A DNA stretch of 54,064 nucleotides from the IMG/VR virus record IMGVR_UViG_3300047472_000443, positions 1-54,064 of that record; one strand, given 5' to 3'. This stretch comes from a virus. Made by a program: the position numbers and the translations under genes. Below, one piece after another: positions 23,953 through 32,653 of this stretch (position 1 is its first letter; each line of letters opens with the position of its first letter). The notes below the pieces were generated by a model that saw only the letters and a list, made by a program, of their open reading frames with translations, was not told the DNA's origin and made no database searches.

Positions 23953-25668
23953 CTACCGACCGATTGGCGCATGCGAGATCGCGACGGCGTCTCCAGAGGT
24001 CGCCGTCACCTTAGCGCCTTTGGGCAAACCTTCTATTCTCAGTGCGATCTCGACTTTGCGTTCCATCAGGCCATGGACTTCCGCGAGCGACCGGTCGCGA
24101 CCACTCTTATCGTAGAAAATTGACCTATTAGCCGCGGCTTCATCCGGAAATGCGGCAGCGGCCGAGCCATTGGGATTTTGGCGTTCGCGTCGAAAAAAGC
24201 GCGATGCACCGGCTGCGCCGAGAAAGTTGCCCATGTAGAGATCGCCCGCATCTGGCGCATGACCGAGTGCTGCCGCCAGAACTGGTTTATTGTCATTCGC
24301 GAGAGCTGCGGCCATGATCGTGCTGATTTTGCGATCGGTACGAAGGGCGAGTATGTTCGCCTTTTCACTTGGTGTGGCACCGCGGGCTAGAGCGTCTGAC
24401 GCCCAACCGATCCCCGCTTCGGCGCCATGCTTCCGAACCATCCCCAGCCATGTAGATTTCGTAAACTGGTAAAGGCCGACGGCGCTGGAAGTCGACGCTC
24501 GAGCGTTCGGATTGTTGTTACTCTCAACTTTCGCCACAGCGGCCAAATAGCGCGACATGCTGTCAGACGACACGGTCGCCGCCCGCTCGATCGCCGCGCC
24601 GCCCCGCTCAATCTTTGCGGCGGCCGGAGCGAAGGTGCTTTTCACGACACCGGAAAAAGATTCACCGCCTTTTACGATCCCCTTGGCGGCCGAGATCGCC
24701 ATGTCATAGCCAGGCTCAGCTGCATCAGCAGCTGCACTGCCCAGCTCGCCGACGCCCCGGTCCTTGATCTGCCCGACGATCGCGCTCTTCCGGTAAAGCA
24801 GCTTCGCCCGGGATATGTCGCCAGGAGAAGCAATATAGGCGGTTTGCTCCGCGTCGCTCATGTCGGCCGACAGCGCCGCCCCACCCTGCGCGAACGCGGG
24901 GAGTGCGGCCTCGCCGATACCGAGCATCCGCGCCGCAGTGCGCCGGCCCGAAGAGTTCTGACGCGCGATCGCGTCAGCGATCTTCGGCAACATCGCCCCG
25001 ACATTGGCCGTGCCGTCGGGATTGCGATCGAGCTTGATGCCAAGCTTGGTGAGCACGCCCAAGGCATCTCGATTTCGGCCATACGCCGCATCGTTAAGGG
25101 TCTGCGATAGGCCGCCCAGCGCCCCGGTCGCCGTGCCCTTGTCGACGCCGACACGTTCCGACGCCGCCGTGAATTTCTGCAAGGCGTCGGTCGCGACACC
25201 AATTGTTTCGGCGGTCCTTCCGATCTGCGATGCGCCTTTCGACCAGCCATCGACCAGCTTGAAAGCGGCATATCCGGCAGCAGCCAATATACCGATTGTC
25301 GCACCGGCGGCGACACCGACCACGCCGATCGCGCCGCTCAAAGCGCTGCCCTCGGTAGCGGCCGCGCCGAAACCTTCGCCAGCAGCAGAGGCGGCATCCC
25401 CAATCGCACCGAGGCGCGATGCGAAGCCCGACGTGATTGATCGGCCGCCAAATATCCTGGCGCCGGCCTGTTCGACCTGGCCGAGCGTCCGGATCATTCC
25501 GCGCGAGCTTCGCGCAACGGAATCCTGTGCTGCCTTGGCTTGGTATTTATTGACCGCGCCGGCGCGCTTGGGGATCTGCCCGACGCGCTTCTCGGCTGAG
25601 GCGACGCCTTTGGCCGTTTTGTCGTCAGCGGTGATCGCGACCGCGAACCGGCCTTGAGGTTGGCTCAT
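23953..25668 (-). CDS. Tail tape-measure protein with lytic transglycosylase domain
   Basis: A 571-residue tape measure that sets tail length and is ejected first. Hydrophobic stretch at about 108-135 (GAIGVVGVAAGATIGILAAAGYAAF). A soluble-lytic-transglycosylase-like domain occupies about 370-480, with catalytic E382 in VAKVESNNNPNA followed by VGLYQFTKSTW; it probably opens peptidoglycan during DNA entry. It is short for a contractile tail tape measure. The start codon overlaps the stop of the frameshifted chaperone extension (ATGA). Confidence 0.85.
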   Translation of the reverse strand: MSQPQGRFAVAITADDKTAKGVASAEKRVGQIPKRAGAVNKYQAKAAQDSVARSSRGMIRTLGQVEQAGARIFGGRSITSGFASRLGAIGDAASAAGEGFGAAATEGSALSGAIGVVGVAAGATIGILAAAGYAAFKLVDGWSKGASQIGRTAETIGVATDALQKFTAASERVGVDKGTATGALGGLSQTLNDAAYGRNRDALGVLTKLGIKLDRNPDGTANVGAMLPKIADAIARQNSSGRRTAARMLGIGEAALPAFAQGGAALSADMSDAEQTAYIASPGDISRAKLLYRKSAIVGQIKDRGVGELGSAAADAAEPGYDMAISAAKGIVKGGESFSGVVKSTFAPAAAKIERGGAAIERAATVSSDSMSRYLAAVAKVESNNNPNARASTSSAVGLYQFTKSTWLGMVRKHGAEAGIGWASDALARGATPSEKANILALRTDRKISTIMAAALANDNKPVLAAALGHAPDAGDLYMGNFLGAAGASRFFRRERQNPNGSAAAAFPDEAAANRSIFYDKSGRDRSLAEVHGLMERKVEIALRIEGLPKGAKVTATSGDAVAISHAPIGR

Positions 25669-25814
25669 TCGCTGGGGCCTTCCTCAATCATGCCTGCAGC
25701 GCGGAGCCAATCGCGCAGCACCGACCAAGGTCGGGTCGCCACTTCATCGGGAAATTTGCCGTACCGATGGCCCAGAGCGTCGAGCGCTTCGCGCCAGTCG
25801 ACCGGCCTCAGTCC
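25665..25814 (-). CDS. Minus-1 frameshift extension of the tail assembly chaperone
   Basis: This frame has no start of its own. Reading continues from the chaperone after a -1 slip at 25814-25820 and gives 49 codons (GLRPVDWREALDALGHRYGK...RDWLRAAGMIEEGPSE), ending at a TGA that overlaps the tape-measure ATG. The fusion is about 140 residues. This is the conserved G/GT-type arrangement upstream of tape-measure genes, where a minor longer chaperone binds the tape measure while the shorter form binds tube subunits. Confidence 0.8.
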   Translation of the reverse strand, partial: GLRPVDWREALDALGHRYGKFPDEVATRPWSVLRDWLRAAGMIEEGPSE

Positions 25815-26080
25815 AAAAAAGCGCCGATCCTGCGGGCCGCTTTATTGAACAGCCGAGCCGGTAGCTTCTCGATCACCGATTTTGGAATGCCGGAAACGGT
25901 GGAGATCGCCACGACGTCCGCCTCGACCCCAACGAGCTTGTCCCACATCATCATCTGGCCGGCTGTCGGTTCGGTGATGGTGATGTGGGTGACGGGGCCG
26001 GTCGGCCCCTCGAGCGGGCGCTTCAGCGTAATGACGAGATCTTCATCCAGATCGAGGGCGGCTTCAGTTTTCAGTGACAT
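25808..26080 (-). CDS. Tail assembly chaperone (Mu gp41 type)
   Basis: A 90-residue protein of the phage tail assembly family (DEDLVITLKRPLEGPTGPVT...AGQMMMWDKLVGVEADVVAI). It ends RRIGAFLD just past a slippery heptamer. ATG 26080 is chosen; a TTG at 26083 is one codon upstream. It overlaps the tail-tube gene by 17 bases. It also serves as the N-terminal part of the frameshift product. Confidence 0.8.
   Translation of the reverse strand: MSLKTEAALDLDEDLVITLKRPLEGPTGPVTHITITEPTAGQMMMWDKLVGVEADVVAISTVSGIPKSVIEKLPARLFNKAARRIGAFLD
25814..25820 (-). promoter_or_regulatory. Slippery heptamer T_TTT_TTG
   Basis: In the zero frame the codons read GCT TTT TTG GAC TGA. The heptamer T TTT TTG allows both tRNAs to re-pair after a -1 slip, and the stop codon follows two codons later. 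The -1 frame is open for 49 codons directly to the tape-measure start. Confidence 0.75.
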
Positions 26081-26435
26081 CAAGGCCCTCCCACTGAATG
26101 TCGAAGGTGCCTTCGTCGGTGTTTACCGAGGGCGGGTCGCCAACGCGCCACATATTGCGGCCGATGATGGTCTTGCCGTTGGCGAGCTCGGCCACGACGC
26201 TGATATCGGTGGCGGCACCCAAGGTCTGCACTGAGATCGAGCCGTTATCGCGCAATGTCGCCTTGATCATGCCGGCCTCGGGCGTCTCCTTGAAGCCGTG
26301 GATCCCATCCACGCCCTTCAAGGTCTCGCGAGTAGCGTTCGTCGGCCGATATTCGAACTGGCCGACGAGCATGACGCTCTTACCGTCGAGCGTCAGGTAG
26401 GCCGTACCGGCCAGCAGATTGGTGGTCGTCGCCAT
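26064..26435 (-). CDS. Tail tube protein (Mu gpM type)
   Basis: A 123-residue tube protein: MATTTNLLAGTAYLTLDGKS then RETLKGVDGIHGFKETP and WRVGDPPSVNTDEGTFDIQWEG, the pattern of the Mu-like tail tube family. It forms the inner tube within the sheath and follows the sheath gene by 11 bases. Confidence 0.9.
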   Translation of the reverse strand: MATTTNLLAGTAYLTLDGKSVMLVGQFEYRPTNATRETLKGVDGIHGFKETPEAGMIKATLRDNGSISVQTLGAATDISVVAELANGKTIIGRNMWRVGDPPSVNTDEGTFDIQWEGLDVTEN

Positions 26436-26446
26436 GGGCTACTTCC

Positions 26447-27934
26447 TTACGAAAGGCGGAACTGGACCAGCGTCGCGAACACGCGCAGCTGACCGATCAG
26501 CGTGATGGGGAGGAGCACGTCGACGCGGCTCGGGTTCTGGGTATTGGCGGTCACCGTCACTGCGGCCGCGAAGGCGTCGCTGTTCTGCACCAGGCCGAGA
26601 TCCTCGAGCTCGCGATAAGTGGCGATCATCTCGGCCTTGATGGTCGAAGGCGTGACGACGCCGGCGCTGGCGGGGTATCGCTTGCCATCCGAGCCGAGCT
26701 TTACGCGCGCGAACTTCGTGCTCACGACCCCGCTGAAGAAGCGGAGAACCGCCATCAGCGTGAACATCGTCTCGACTTCGAGATAAGAATTGTCCGGCTG
26801 GCCTTGGCCGTTGGTCTGATAGGTCGTGATCAGGTTTTCGATCGTGACCGTGCCGCTATTGTCGACTTTGAAGGTCGAAATTCCATCGTAAAGCAGCAGA
26901 TTGCGCTGGCTCTGGAGGAACCTCGACGGAATGGGCGGAGCCAAGACGCCGGCGACCGCAAGGGTCTGCAGCGGTACTGCGGGATCGGCACGAAGGCTGA
27001 CGGCCGACGCGCCGGCGACGGCGGCAGCCCATACGTAATTGGGCGACGGGGAATCGTACGCGCCGATGCAGGTGAGGTGCTGATCGTTCATCGTGGCGCC
27101 AAGGCTCGCAAGCGCGCCCTGGGATGCGCGCACCGCGATGAAGCAATGTCCGTATATCTGCGAAGACCAGGCCCAGCGGCCGGTCGTATCGTTCAAAAGG
27201 CTGCTGATCGCGGTACGCGATGTCACATCGATATAGGGGCTGATGATGATATCGAACGGCGTGTCGGCCAGAGCGGCCAGCGCATTCGTAAGCGTTGGGT
27301 TAGTGGCCCCGCTCGCCATTGCGACCACGGTCGGCGTGATCCCTGTCGGAAGCGCCTCGCCTCCCGCCGATCCGCGGTAGTTCACGCGGATATCGATATC
27401 GTTGCCGCAGGCGCCCTTGTTCTTCGCGGTCAGGTTGACCTTCGAGGTCACCGATCCGTCAATGACCGCGGTGACAGGCAGATCAATCGCTGCGGTGATC
27501 GCAGCAACCGTAGCGGTCGCGAGCTGGGCCGCGGTCATCGCGCTCGTCACGACGATGCTGACGAGCTGTCCCGCAATGTACAGGCTCAGAACGCCGGCGG
27601 CGGTTGCTGGGCCGGCGAAGGCGATCGATCCGGTTGCGGCGACAGCCGAGCCATCATCGGCGACCGGCAGGTACCAGAGCTCACCAAAGACGTCATTGGC
27701 ACGATAGGCGGCGACCATTGCGGCCAGGATCGATCCGGCGCCGCCAGCAATGCGCGCTTCCGCCGCACTGATGCTCAGCGCCGGCACATTCGCGGTCAGC
27801 GTGCTCGATCCCGTCACCTGGCCGATGATCAAAGCGCGAAGCGGCTGCGACGCGGTGTTGGCCTGGCTGGCATCGAGTTCGGCAAAGAAGCCGGGCGTGC
27901 GAAGGTTCGGGGGTATATTCTTGAACGAAATCAT
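26447..27934 (-). CDS. Tail sheath protein (Mu gpL type)
   Basis: A 495-residue contractile sheath subunit, starting MISFKNIPPNLRTPGFFAELD. The central DTPFDIIISPYIDVTSRTAI (about 222-240) and C-terminal LEVETMFTLMAVLRFFSGVV...KRYPASAGVVTPSTIKAEMI are characteristic. Its presence makes the virion a myophage with contractile tail. Confidence 0.92.
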   Translation of the reverse strand: MISFKNIPPNLRTPGFFAELDASQANTASQPLRALIIGQVTGSSTLTANVPALSISAAEARIAGGAGSILAAMVAAYRANDVFGELWYLPVADDGSAVAATGSIAFAGPATAAGVLSLYIAGQLVSIVVTSAMTAAQLATATVAAITAAIDLPVTAVIDGSVTSKVNLTAKNKGACGNDIDIRVNYRGSAGGEALPTGITPTVVAMASGATNPTLTNALAALADTPFDIIISPYIDVTSRTAISSLLNDTTGRWAWSSQIYGHCFIAVRASQGALASLGATMNDQHLTCIGAYDSPSPNYVWAAAVAGASAVSLRADPAVPLQTLAVAGVLAPPIPSRFLQSQRNLLLYDGISTFKVDNSGTVTIENLITTYQTNGQGQPDNSYLEVETMFTLMAVLRFFSGVVSTKFARVKLGSDGKRYPASAGVVTPSTIKAEMIATYRELEDLGLVQNSDAFAAAVTVTANTQNPSRVDVLLPITLIGQLRVFATLVQFRLS

Positions 27935-28128
27935 TGTTCGCTGTCCTCATTCTGAGAGGGGGCGACATCGTCGCCGGCGGGCGCCAGTTCGGGCGCGTGG
28001 AGCATGTCGCCATCCCTGATCAGGCGCGACCAGTAGGGCTCGGTTTCGTTAACGATCGCACCAGGCTCGACGGCTCGACGGGTCGCGGGGTCGCGCACGA
28101 GCGCGCCCAAGGCGGGTTTGACGATCAT
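27931..28128 (-). CDS. DUF2635 protein (Mu gp38 type)
   Basis: A 65-residue protein of the DUF2635 family found just upstream of Mu-type sheath genes: MIVKPALGALVRDPATRRAV, then ETEPYWSRLIRDGDM. Overlaps the sheath start (ATGA). Role in the virion is unknown. Confidence 0.85.
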   Translation of the reverse strand: MIVKPALGALVRDPATRRAVEPGAIVNETEPYWSRLIRDGDMLHAPELAPAGDDVAPSQNEDSEQ

Positions 28129-28136
28129 GGCAGATC

Positions 28137-28703
28137 CTATTGCGAGAGGGAGATGGTAAGCCCGACACCGGTGAGGTTGGTCACCTCGGCCGAGATCTCC
28201 TCGAGCGGCGCGCTCGCGAGCGGCGCGAAATCCTCTTCCGACTGCATGAATTGCATGCCGATATCGGTCTGGATCCCGGCCAGATGGGTTTCACCATCGG
28301 AGGTAAAAGTGAGCGCGGATCGAATGAACGGGATCTGCTGCAGCTTGCCGGTCAGGGGATAGCTGTTGACGACCGCGGTCATGTTCTGGCGGGCAAGCTT
28401 CCAGAGCGCTGCTTCAGCCGCAGCCCCACCACCATCCTCGTCCGATGCCGGGGCGCTGACCTGGCTGATGATCCGCACGGTGGCGTTCACAGTGAAGATC
28501 AAGCCGCCCTTGCCGTCGGTCTGCATGTCTTCGCTCAGCACCCGCAATTTGGTGGCAGGATATTGCTGATCCCAGATCGGCCAGTCGCCGGGCCGATAGA
28601 CCCGGTGTTCGGCCGACGTCGCGAACGTGGCGGGATTGGTGCTGCAGCCGGGGCCGATCAGGGCGGCGAGCGTCAGATCGAGGAGATCTTCGGTGGTCGT
28701 CAT
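28137..28703 (-). CDS. Mu gp37-like tail terminator protein
   Basis: A 188-residue protein in the gp37 position of the Mu-type tail operon, with a beta-alpha pattern (YPATKLRVLSEDMQTDGKGG, AEAALWKLARQNMTAVVNSY). Probably caps the tail tube or joins it to the head. Overlaps the upstream gene by four bases. Confidence 0.65.
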   Translation of the reverse strand: MTTTEDLLDLTLAALIGPGCSTNPATFATSAEHRVYRPGDWPIWDQQYPATKLRVLSEDMQTDGKGGLIFTVNATVRIISQVSAPASDEDGGGAAAEAALWKLARQNMTAVVNSYPLTGKLQQIPFIRSALTFTSDGETHLAGIQTDIGMQFMQSEEDFAPLASAPLEEISAEVTNLTGVGLTISLSQ

Positions 28704-29053
28704 GACGCGGCTACCATCAGCATGAGCTGGGCCTCGCCGTGTCCGTCTTCCTGCACCTCACGTACGATGAAGGTAAGGCCGACGCTCGGGATGTAGACGC
28801 GGTTTCCTTGCGCCGGCGGCACGGCGAAAAGCGCGAGCCGCACGCCGAGGACCGGGCGCCTAGTGGAATTCGCAACCCCGTCATCGCTGACGGTCACGGC
28901 GGAATATTCGCGGTCGAAAACGGCGTCAGCGAGGCGAAAGCTCTCGTTGGTTGTGAGCGTGTAGAGCGGCCAAGTCGACTTATCGACCGGGACGCCCTCG
29001 CCGAAGATCCCCATTACGGGGGCGAGGACGAGGGCATCCCAATCGATCGCCAT
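28700..29053 (-). CDS. Head-tail attachment protein (FII-like)
   Basis: A 117-residue protein resembling lambda gpFII-type attachment proteins: MAIDWDALVLAPVMGIFGE at the start, FDREYSAVTVSDDGVANSTRR in the middle and a C-terminal strand-rich half. It follows the capsid gene by 5 bases. Confidence 0.7.
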   Translation of the reverse strand: MAIDWDALVLAPVMGIFGEGVPVDKSTWPLYTLTTNESFRLADAVFDREYSAVTVSDDGVANSTRRPVLGVRLALFAVPPAQGNRVYIPSVGLTFIVREVQEDGHGEAQLMLMVAAS

Positions 29054-29058
29054 GGCGC

Positions 29059-30090
29059 TTACGCGTCGACGGTGCCGGTGCGCAGCACCTCGGGGCGCTT
29101 ACAGATATGCAGCGGATAGGCATAAGCCTCCTGGCGCCAGAAGCTGTTGCGGTCGCGATCGATGATCGGAACGACGTAGCGATCCTTGCCAGGGGTATTG
29201 ATCCACTCGAAGCTTTCGCCCGGTGCCAGAGCGCGCTCGAAGATGCCGGGTGCGTTCTCGGGGAAGAACTTCACCTTGTCGTCGGGGATCTTAATCGAGG
29301 TGTTATCGTCGGATCCGCGATAGTTGATCCATTCGATGCCGGCGAAACTGAACGCCTTGTAGGCGCCGCCCTCGCGCAGCTCGGTCGCATCCGACCAGTT
29401 CTTGTACGTCTTTTCGACGTCCACGTGGGTGGTGAACTTGTCGTAGAAATTGTCGCCGCAGAGCGCGGTGACCGTCGTCATTGGGCTGAAGGCGCCCTGC
29501 GACGAACGTGCCATCGATCGAAGGAGCGCGTTACAGATCGGGCGGAGTGTATATTCGGTGTTCGACGGCAGGTGGAACGCGATCTCGGCCGGCTGCGCGA
29601 ACTCGAACTCGTCGAACCAATTGTACCAGACGCTGCCATCGGCATCGAGCAGCAGGCCCTGGACGGCCGCCAGCCGGTGATATTCCTCGGTGTAGTCGAG
29701 GGTCGTGAGAATGCCGGTCGGGCCCGAGAGGCGACGTGCCACCTCGGTCTGGACCTGCATAAGGACGGTCTCCTGGCCGAACTCGCGAACGTTCTGCAGC
29801 TCGTGGCTCCAGATCGTGTCGCCCTTGAAGATGCGCGGCACGTCGAAATAGCGCATCTTGCGGCGCTCGGTCGTGCGCTCGCTGTTGGTCGATTCACCGC
29901 GCTGGCTCATCGGCACCACGGTGAGGATGCCGTTGCGCTCCTCGACCGCGAGCGCGGTGGTGCGGATCGGGTTATCGGTGAAGATCTTGCGATCGCCGAG
30001 GACAGTGGGGACATGCGGAAGCCGCTCGACCTGGCTGGTCAGCTCGACTTCGGAAAAGGCGTCGTTGCGGAAGATATTGATGATCGACAT
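29059..30090 (-). CDS. Major capsid protein (lambda gpE type)
   Basis: A 343-residue major capsid protein of the gpE family: MSIINIFRNDAFSEVELTSQ, DNPIRTTALAVEERNGIL, and the C-terminal FPENAPGIFERALAPGESFE. The start at 30090 is set by GGAG 8 bases upstream and by length; an in-frame extension to 30297 has non-coding character. Confidence 0.92.
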   Translation of the reverse strand: MSIINIFRNDAFSEVELTSQVERLPHVPTVLGDRKIFTDNPIRTTALAVEERNGILTVVPMSQRGESTNSERTTERRKMRYFDVPRIFKGDTIWSHELQNVREFGQETVLMQVQTEVARRLSGPTGILTTLDYTEEYHRLAAVQGLLLDADGSVWYNWFDEFEFAQPAEIAFHLPSNTEYTLRPICNALLRSMARSSQGAFSPMTTVTALCGDNFYDKFTTHVDVEKTYKNWSDATELREGGAYKAFSFAGIEWINYRGSDDNTSIKIPDDKVKFFPENAPGIFERALAPGESFEWINTPGKDRYVVPIIDRDRNSFWRQEAYAYPLHICKRPEVLRTGTVDA

Positions 30091-30215
30091 GGGGCTGGCT
30101 CCATCGAGGGGCTGCGCCGTGGCTGGAGCGCAACCGGAAGCGCCGGCGCGGGAAGACCCGTCCGTGAGCGCGGTTTGGTTAGGAAGCGGCGCGGCCTGGT
30201 CGGCCGCGCCCGGGT

Positions 30216-30878
30216 TCAGATGCTGAGGATGCCGAGCTTCGCGAGCTGGGCGAGTGCGGCGGTCTGCTGCGGCGTCGTGGTGACGTTCGCGCCCCACAGC
30301 AGCTCGGCGATCTGCACCTTCATCGGACCACGGACATTCCCGACGGCGCGCTTGTCGGCGGACGTCGCATCGCGATATCCGCTCCAGAGGATCGCCGCGG
30401 CGTTCTGCAGGCCGTTGGTGGCGGTGGGATCGAACGGGCCATATTTGACCGCGGTAACGGACACGGTGACCTTGTGGCTGTCACCTGCGACGAAGGCGGT
30501 ACCGCCTGCCGTGATCGTAAAGCCGATGCCGCCAGCCGAGAATGCGACGCCGGTCGTACCGTGGCCGATTTCGACGCCGCCCGGATCGCTCACGACGAAG
30601 TGGGTGGCATCGTCGAATTCGACGACGTAATCGCCTGCCCGGGCTGCGCCGCCGACAGTGATCGCGCCGAAGGTGCCATTGCCGGTATTGGTGCCGAGGG
30701 CGGCCGCGACGGCGGTGCCGGTGATGATTGCGCCGAGCACGAGGCCGGCGATGCAGACGCCGCTACCCGATACGAGCAGGATGCGTTCACGGGTGATCAT
30801 GCCGTTGCTGGCATCCCATACGACGTAGCCGCCTTCGCGGCGATTTTCGACAAGCGGAGTGACGGTTGGAACACCCAT
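30216..30878 (-). CDS. Head decoration protein (gpD type) with inserted domain
   Basis: A 220-residue protein. The outer parts match lambda gpD-like decoration proteins (REGGYVVWDASNGMITRERI at the N-terminus; YGPFDPTATNGLQNAAAILW and ILWSGYRDATSADKRAVGNV at the C-terminus). Between them, about 45-145, is a glycine-rich beta insertion (AALGTNTGNGTFGAITVGGA...) that roughly doubles the length relative to lambda gpD and would protrude from the capsid. AAGGAG lies 7 bases before the ATG. Confidence 0.85.
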   Translation of the reverse strand: MGVPTVTPLVENRREGGYVVWDASNGMITRERILLVSGSGVCIAGLVLGAIITGTAVAAALGTNTGNGTFGAITVGGAARAGDYVVEFDDATHFVVSDPGGVEIGHGTTGVAFSAGGIGFTITAGGTAFVAGDSHKVTVSVTAVKYGPFDPTATNGLQNAAAILWSGYRDATSADKRAVGNVRGPMKVQIAELLWGANVTTTPQQTAALAQLAKLGILSI

Positions 30879-30958
30879 GATCGGGCTCCTTCTTCAGATG
30901 CGGGCGGCCGGCGATCGCCGGCGGCGCGCGGAGGTTTCGGGAAGGTCGAGCGCAAGGC

Positions 30959-31717
30959 TCAGCGGGTGGTTTTCACGCCGATCTTGGCGAAGGCGGCGCC
31001 CCAGCTCTGATTCACGGCCTGCTTGCCCGTGGGCGTTTCGGCGTCGCTGCCCAGGCGAGTGTTGCGGGACTGGCGATCGGTGCGCGCATGCCGGTTGCGC
31101 GGTTCGTCCTCGTCGCGATCATCACGGCCGTTGGCAGCCTGGCCCTTGAGGACCTGAATCGCCTCGAGCCGCGTCATGCGGGTATCGCAGGCCAGCGACA
31201 GGGCGAGTGTGAGGTTGTTGGCCGCGGCCTTGTTGCCGAGGATCGCGGCAATACGAGACTGCTCACGGAGGCGGGCGGAGGCCTTGGCGCTCCGGCCGTT
31301 CATTTCCTCCTTGTCGTCGTCATCCTCGCAATCGTCGTCATCGTCGGACGCGCGACCCTTCTTGCCCTTGGGTTCGTCGGCATCGTCATCATCGTCGGCG
31401 CCCTTGGCTTTGCCGCGCTTGCCCTTCGGTGCGTCGTCGACGTCATCGTCGTCATCGCCATCGGATGCGCGACCCTTCTTGCCCTTGGGCTCGTCGTCGC
31501 CGTCGTCGCCATCATCCTCGGCACCCTTGGCTTTGCCGCGCTTGCCCTTCGGTGCGTCGTCGACATCATCATCGTCGTCATTCTCGGCGGCGCGACCCTT
31601 TTTGCCCTTGGGCTGGTCGTCCTGCTGATCGTCCTCGGCCGCGCGACGCGACGGGCGCGAGAAACCGGCGAAATGCGCGAAACGGCTCGCGCCCGCCATG
31701 AGCTGGCTGGTCTTCAT
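30959..31717 (-). CDS. Repeat-rich polyampholyte protein of the head module
   Basis: A 252-residue protein. Residues about 35-140 alternate basic PKGK(K/R)G(R/K)A blocks with long aspartate runs (DDDDDVDD), in tandem units of 39 and 41 residues. The C-terminal part (about 140-190, ASARLREQSRIAAILGNKAA) is helical and ordinary. It lies between the S49 protease and the decoration protein, where scaffolds are often found, so a scaffold, cleavage substrate or packaged internal protein is possible. ATG 31717 is preferred over GTG 31723 because GGAG sits 5 bases upstream. I know no family with this repeat. Confidence 0.65.
   Translation of the reverse strand: MKTSQLMAGASRFAHFAGFSRPSRRAAEDDQQDDQPKGKKGRAAENDDDDDVDDAPKGKRGKAKGAEDDGDDGDDEPKGKKGRASDGDDDDDVDDAPKGKRGKAKGADDDDDADEPKGKKGRASDDDDDCEDDDDKEEMNGRSAKASARLREQSRIAAILGNKAAANNLTLALSLACDTRMTRLEAIQVLKGQAANGRDDRDEDEPRNRHARTDRQSRNTRLGSDAETPTGKQAVNQSWGAAFAKIGVKTTR
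31351..31610 (-). repeat. Tandem coding repeats of 117 and 123 bp
   Basis: The block CGCGACCCTT(C/T)TTGCCCTTGG recurs at 31351, 31468 and 31591, giving periods of 117 and 123 bp, both multiples of three. A second block (TTGCCGCGCTTGCCCTTCGG) alternates with it. They encode the basic and acidic stretches of the protein at 30959-31717. Confidence 0.8.
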
Positions 31718-31768
31718 GATCACTCCATTATGATTGGCGCGAAGCCTGCCGGGCCGGGGCCCCGGCTA

Positions 31769-32653
31769 TCAGTCCAGCTGCTTGAGCAGCGCCCGGAATG
31801 CCTCGTCCGGCGCGGCAACCGCGTCGGCAAAGCCGATGTCGACGCCTTCGGCGCCGAGGAAAGTTCCCGCTTCGGTGGCCGACACGTCTTTCGCGGACAT
31901 GCCGCGGTTACGCGCGACGGTGGCGTCGAAGATCTTGCCCACAGAATCGATGTCCGACTGCAGGCGCTTCAGCGCCCCCTCAGAAAGCTCGATCACCTCG
32001 CTGCCTTCACCCTTGAAGGCGCCCTTCGTGATGAGTGTGGGGGTGATCCCCTGGTTCGCCATCCACTTCGCGATGCTGAGATGCTGGTAGATGACGCCGA
32101 CCGAGCCGGTGCCGCCGGTTCGCGGCACCCACAGGCGGCCGGGATCCACGGCCGAGGCCAAAGCGTAAGCGGCGGAATAGGCATTCTCGCCAAGGATCGC
32201 GGCGATCGGCTTCGTGCCTCGGGCCCGGTAGATCGTATCGACCAGGTCGAAACAGCCCGCGACCTCGCCACCCGGGCTATCGATATCGAACGCGATCGCG
32301 TCGATGTCGGAGTCCGCGAGGGCATGCATGAACTGCAGGCGGATCCGGTCGAAACCGGAGACGCCGAACATATCGCCGTAATACCAAAACCACCCGAGGC
32401 GCTGGATCAGGACACCCCGGATCGGGATCACCGCGACGCCGGCGATCACGTCATAGGGCCGGTCTTGGCCGGCTTCGCGGCCGCGGCCCGTGCTGCCCCA
32501 CTCATCGGACCCGACATCGATCGAAGCCTCGGCTCGGGCCGTGAACGCCATCGAACGCTCGAGCAGCTGCAGCGCGAGCGGCTGGGCCGCCGGCAGCAGC
32601 GCAAGCGTCGAATTGAACAGGCGGGTCGCGATATGGCGAGGAAAGCTGCTCAT
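31769..32653 (-). CDS. S49-family prohead protease
   Basis: A 294-residue S49 (SppA-like) peptidase as used for capsid maturation. IAFDIDSPGGEVAGCFDLVD (about 119-138) precedes the nucleophile serine in NAYSAAYALASA (about 158), and TGSVGVIYQHLSIAKWM follows. The general base lysine would lie in ITKGAFK (about 205). In lambda the homologue C also encodes the scaffold; here the downstream repeat protein may supply that role. Confidence 0.88.
   Translation of the reverse strand: MSSFPRHIATRLFNSTLALLPAAQPLALQLLERSMAFTARAEASIDVGSDEWGSTGRGREAGQDRPYDVIAGVAVIPIRGVLIQRLGWFWYYGDMFGVSGFDRIRLQFMHALADSDIDAIAFDIDSPGGEVAGCFDLVDTIYRARGTKPIAAILGENAYSAAYALASAVDPGRLWVPRTGGTGSVGVIYQHLSIAKWMANQGITPTLITKGAFKGEGSEVIELSEGALKRLQSDIDSVGKIFDATVARNRGMSAKDVSATEAGTFLGAEGVDIGFADAVAAPDEAFRALLKQLD

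Noticed and set aside
26804-27955. 383-codon plus-strand ORF
   Set aside because: Shadow of the sheath gene.
29107-30630. 507-codon plus-strand ORF
   Set aside because: Antisense to the capsid and decoration genes; composition is Arg/Ala/Gly-rich shadow.
31351-31610. Repeats considered as a CRISPR array
   Set aside because: Periods of 117 and 123 bp, no unique spacers, and the repeats are in frame within a coding sequence.
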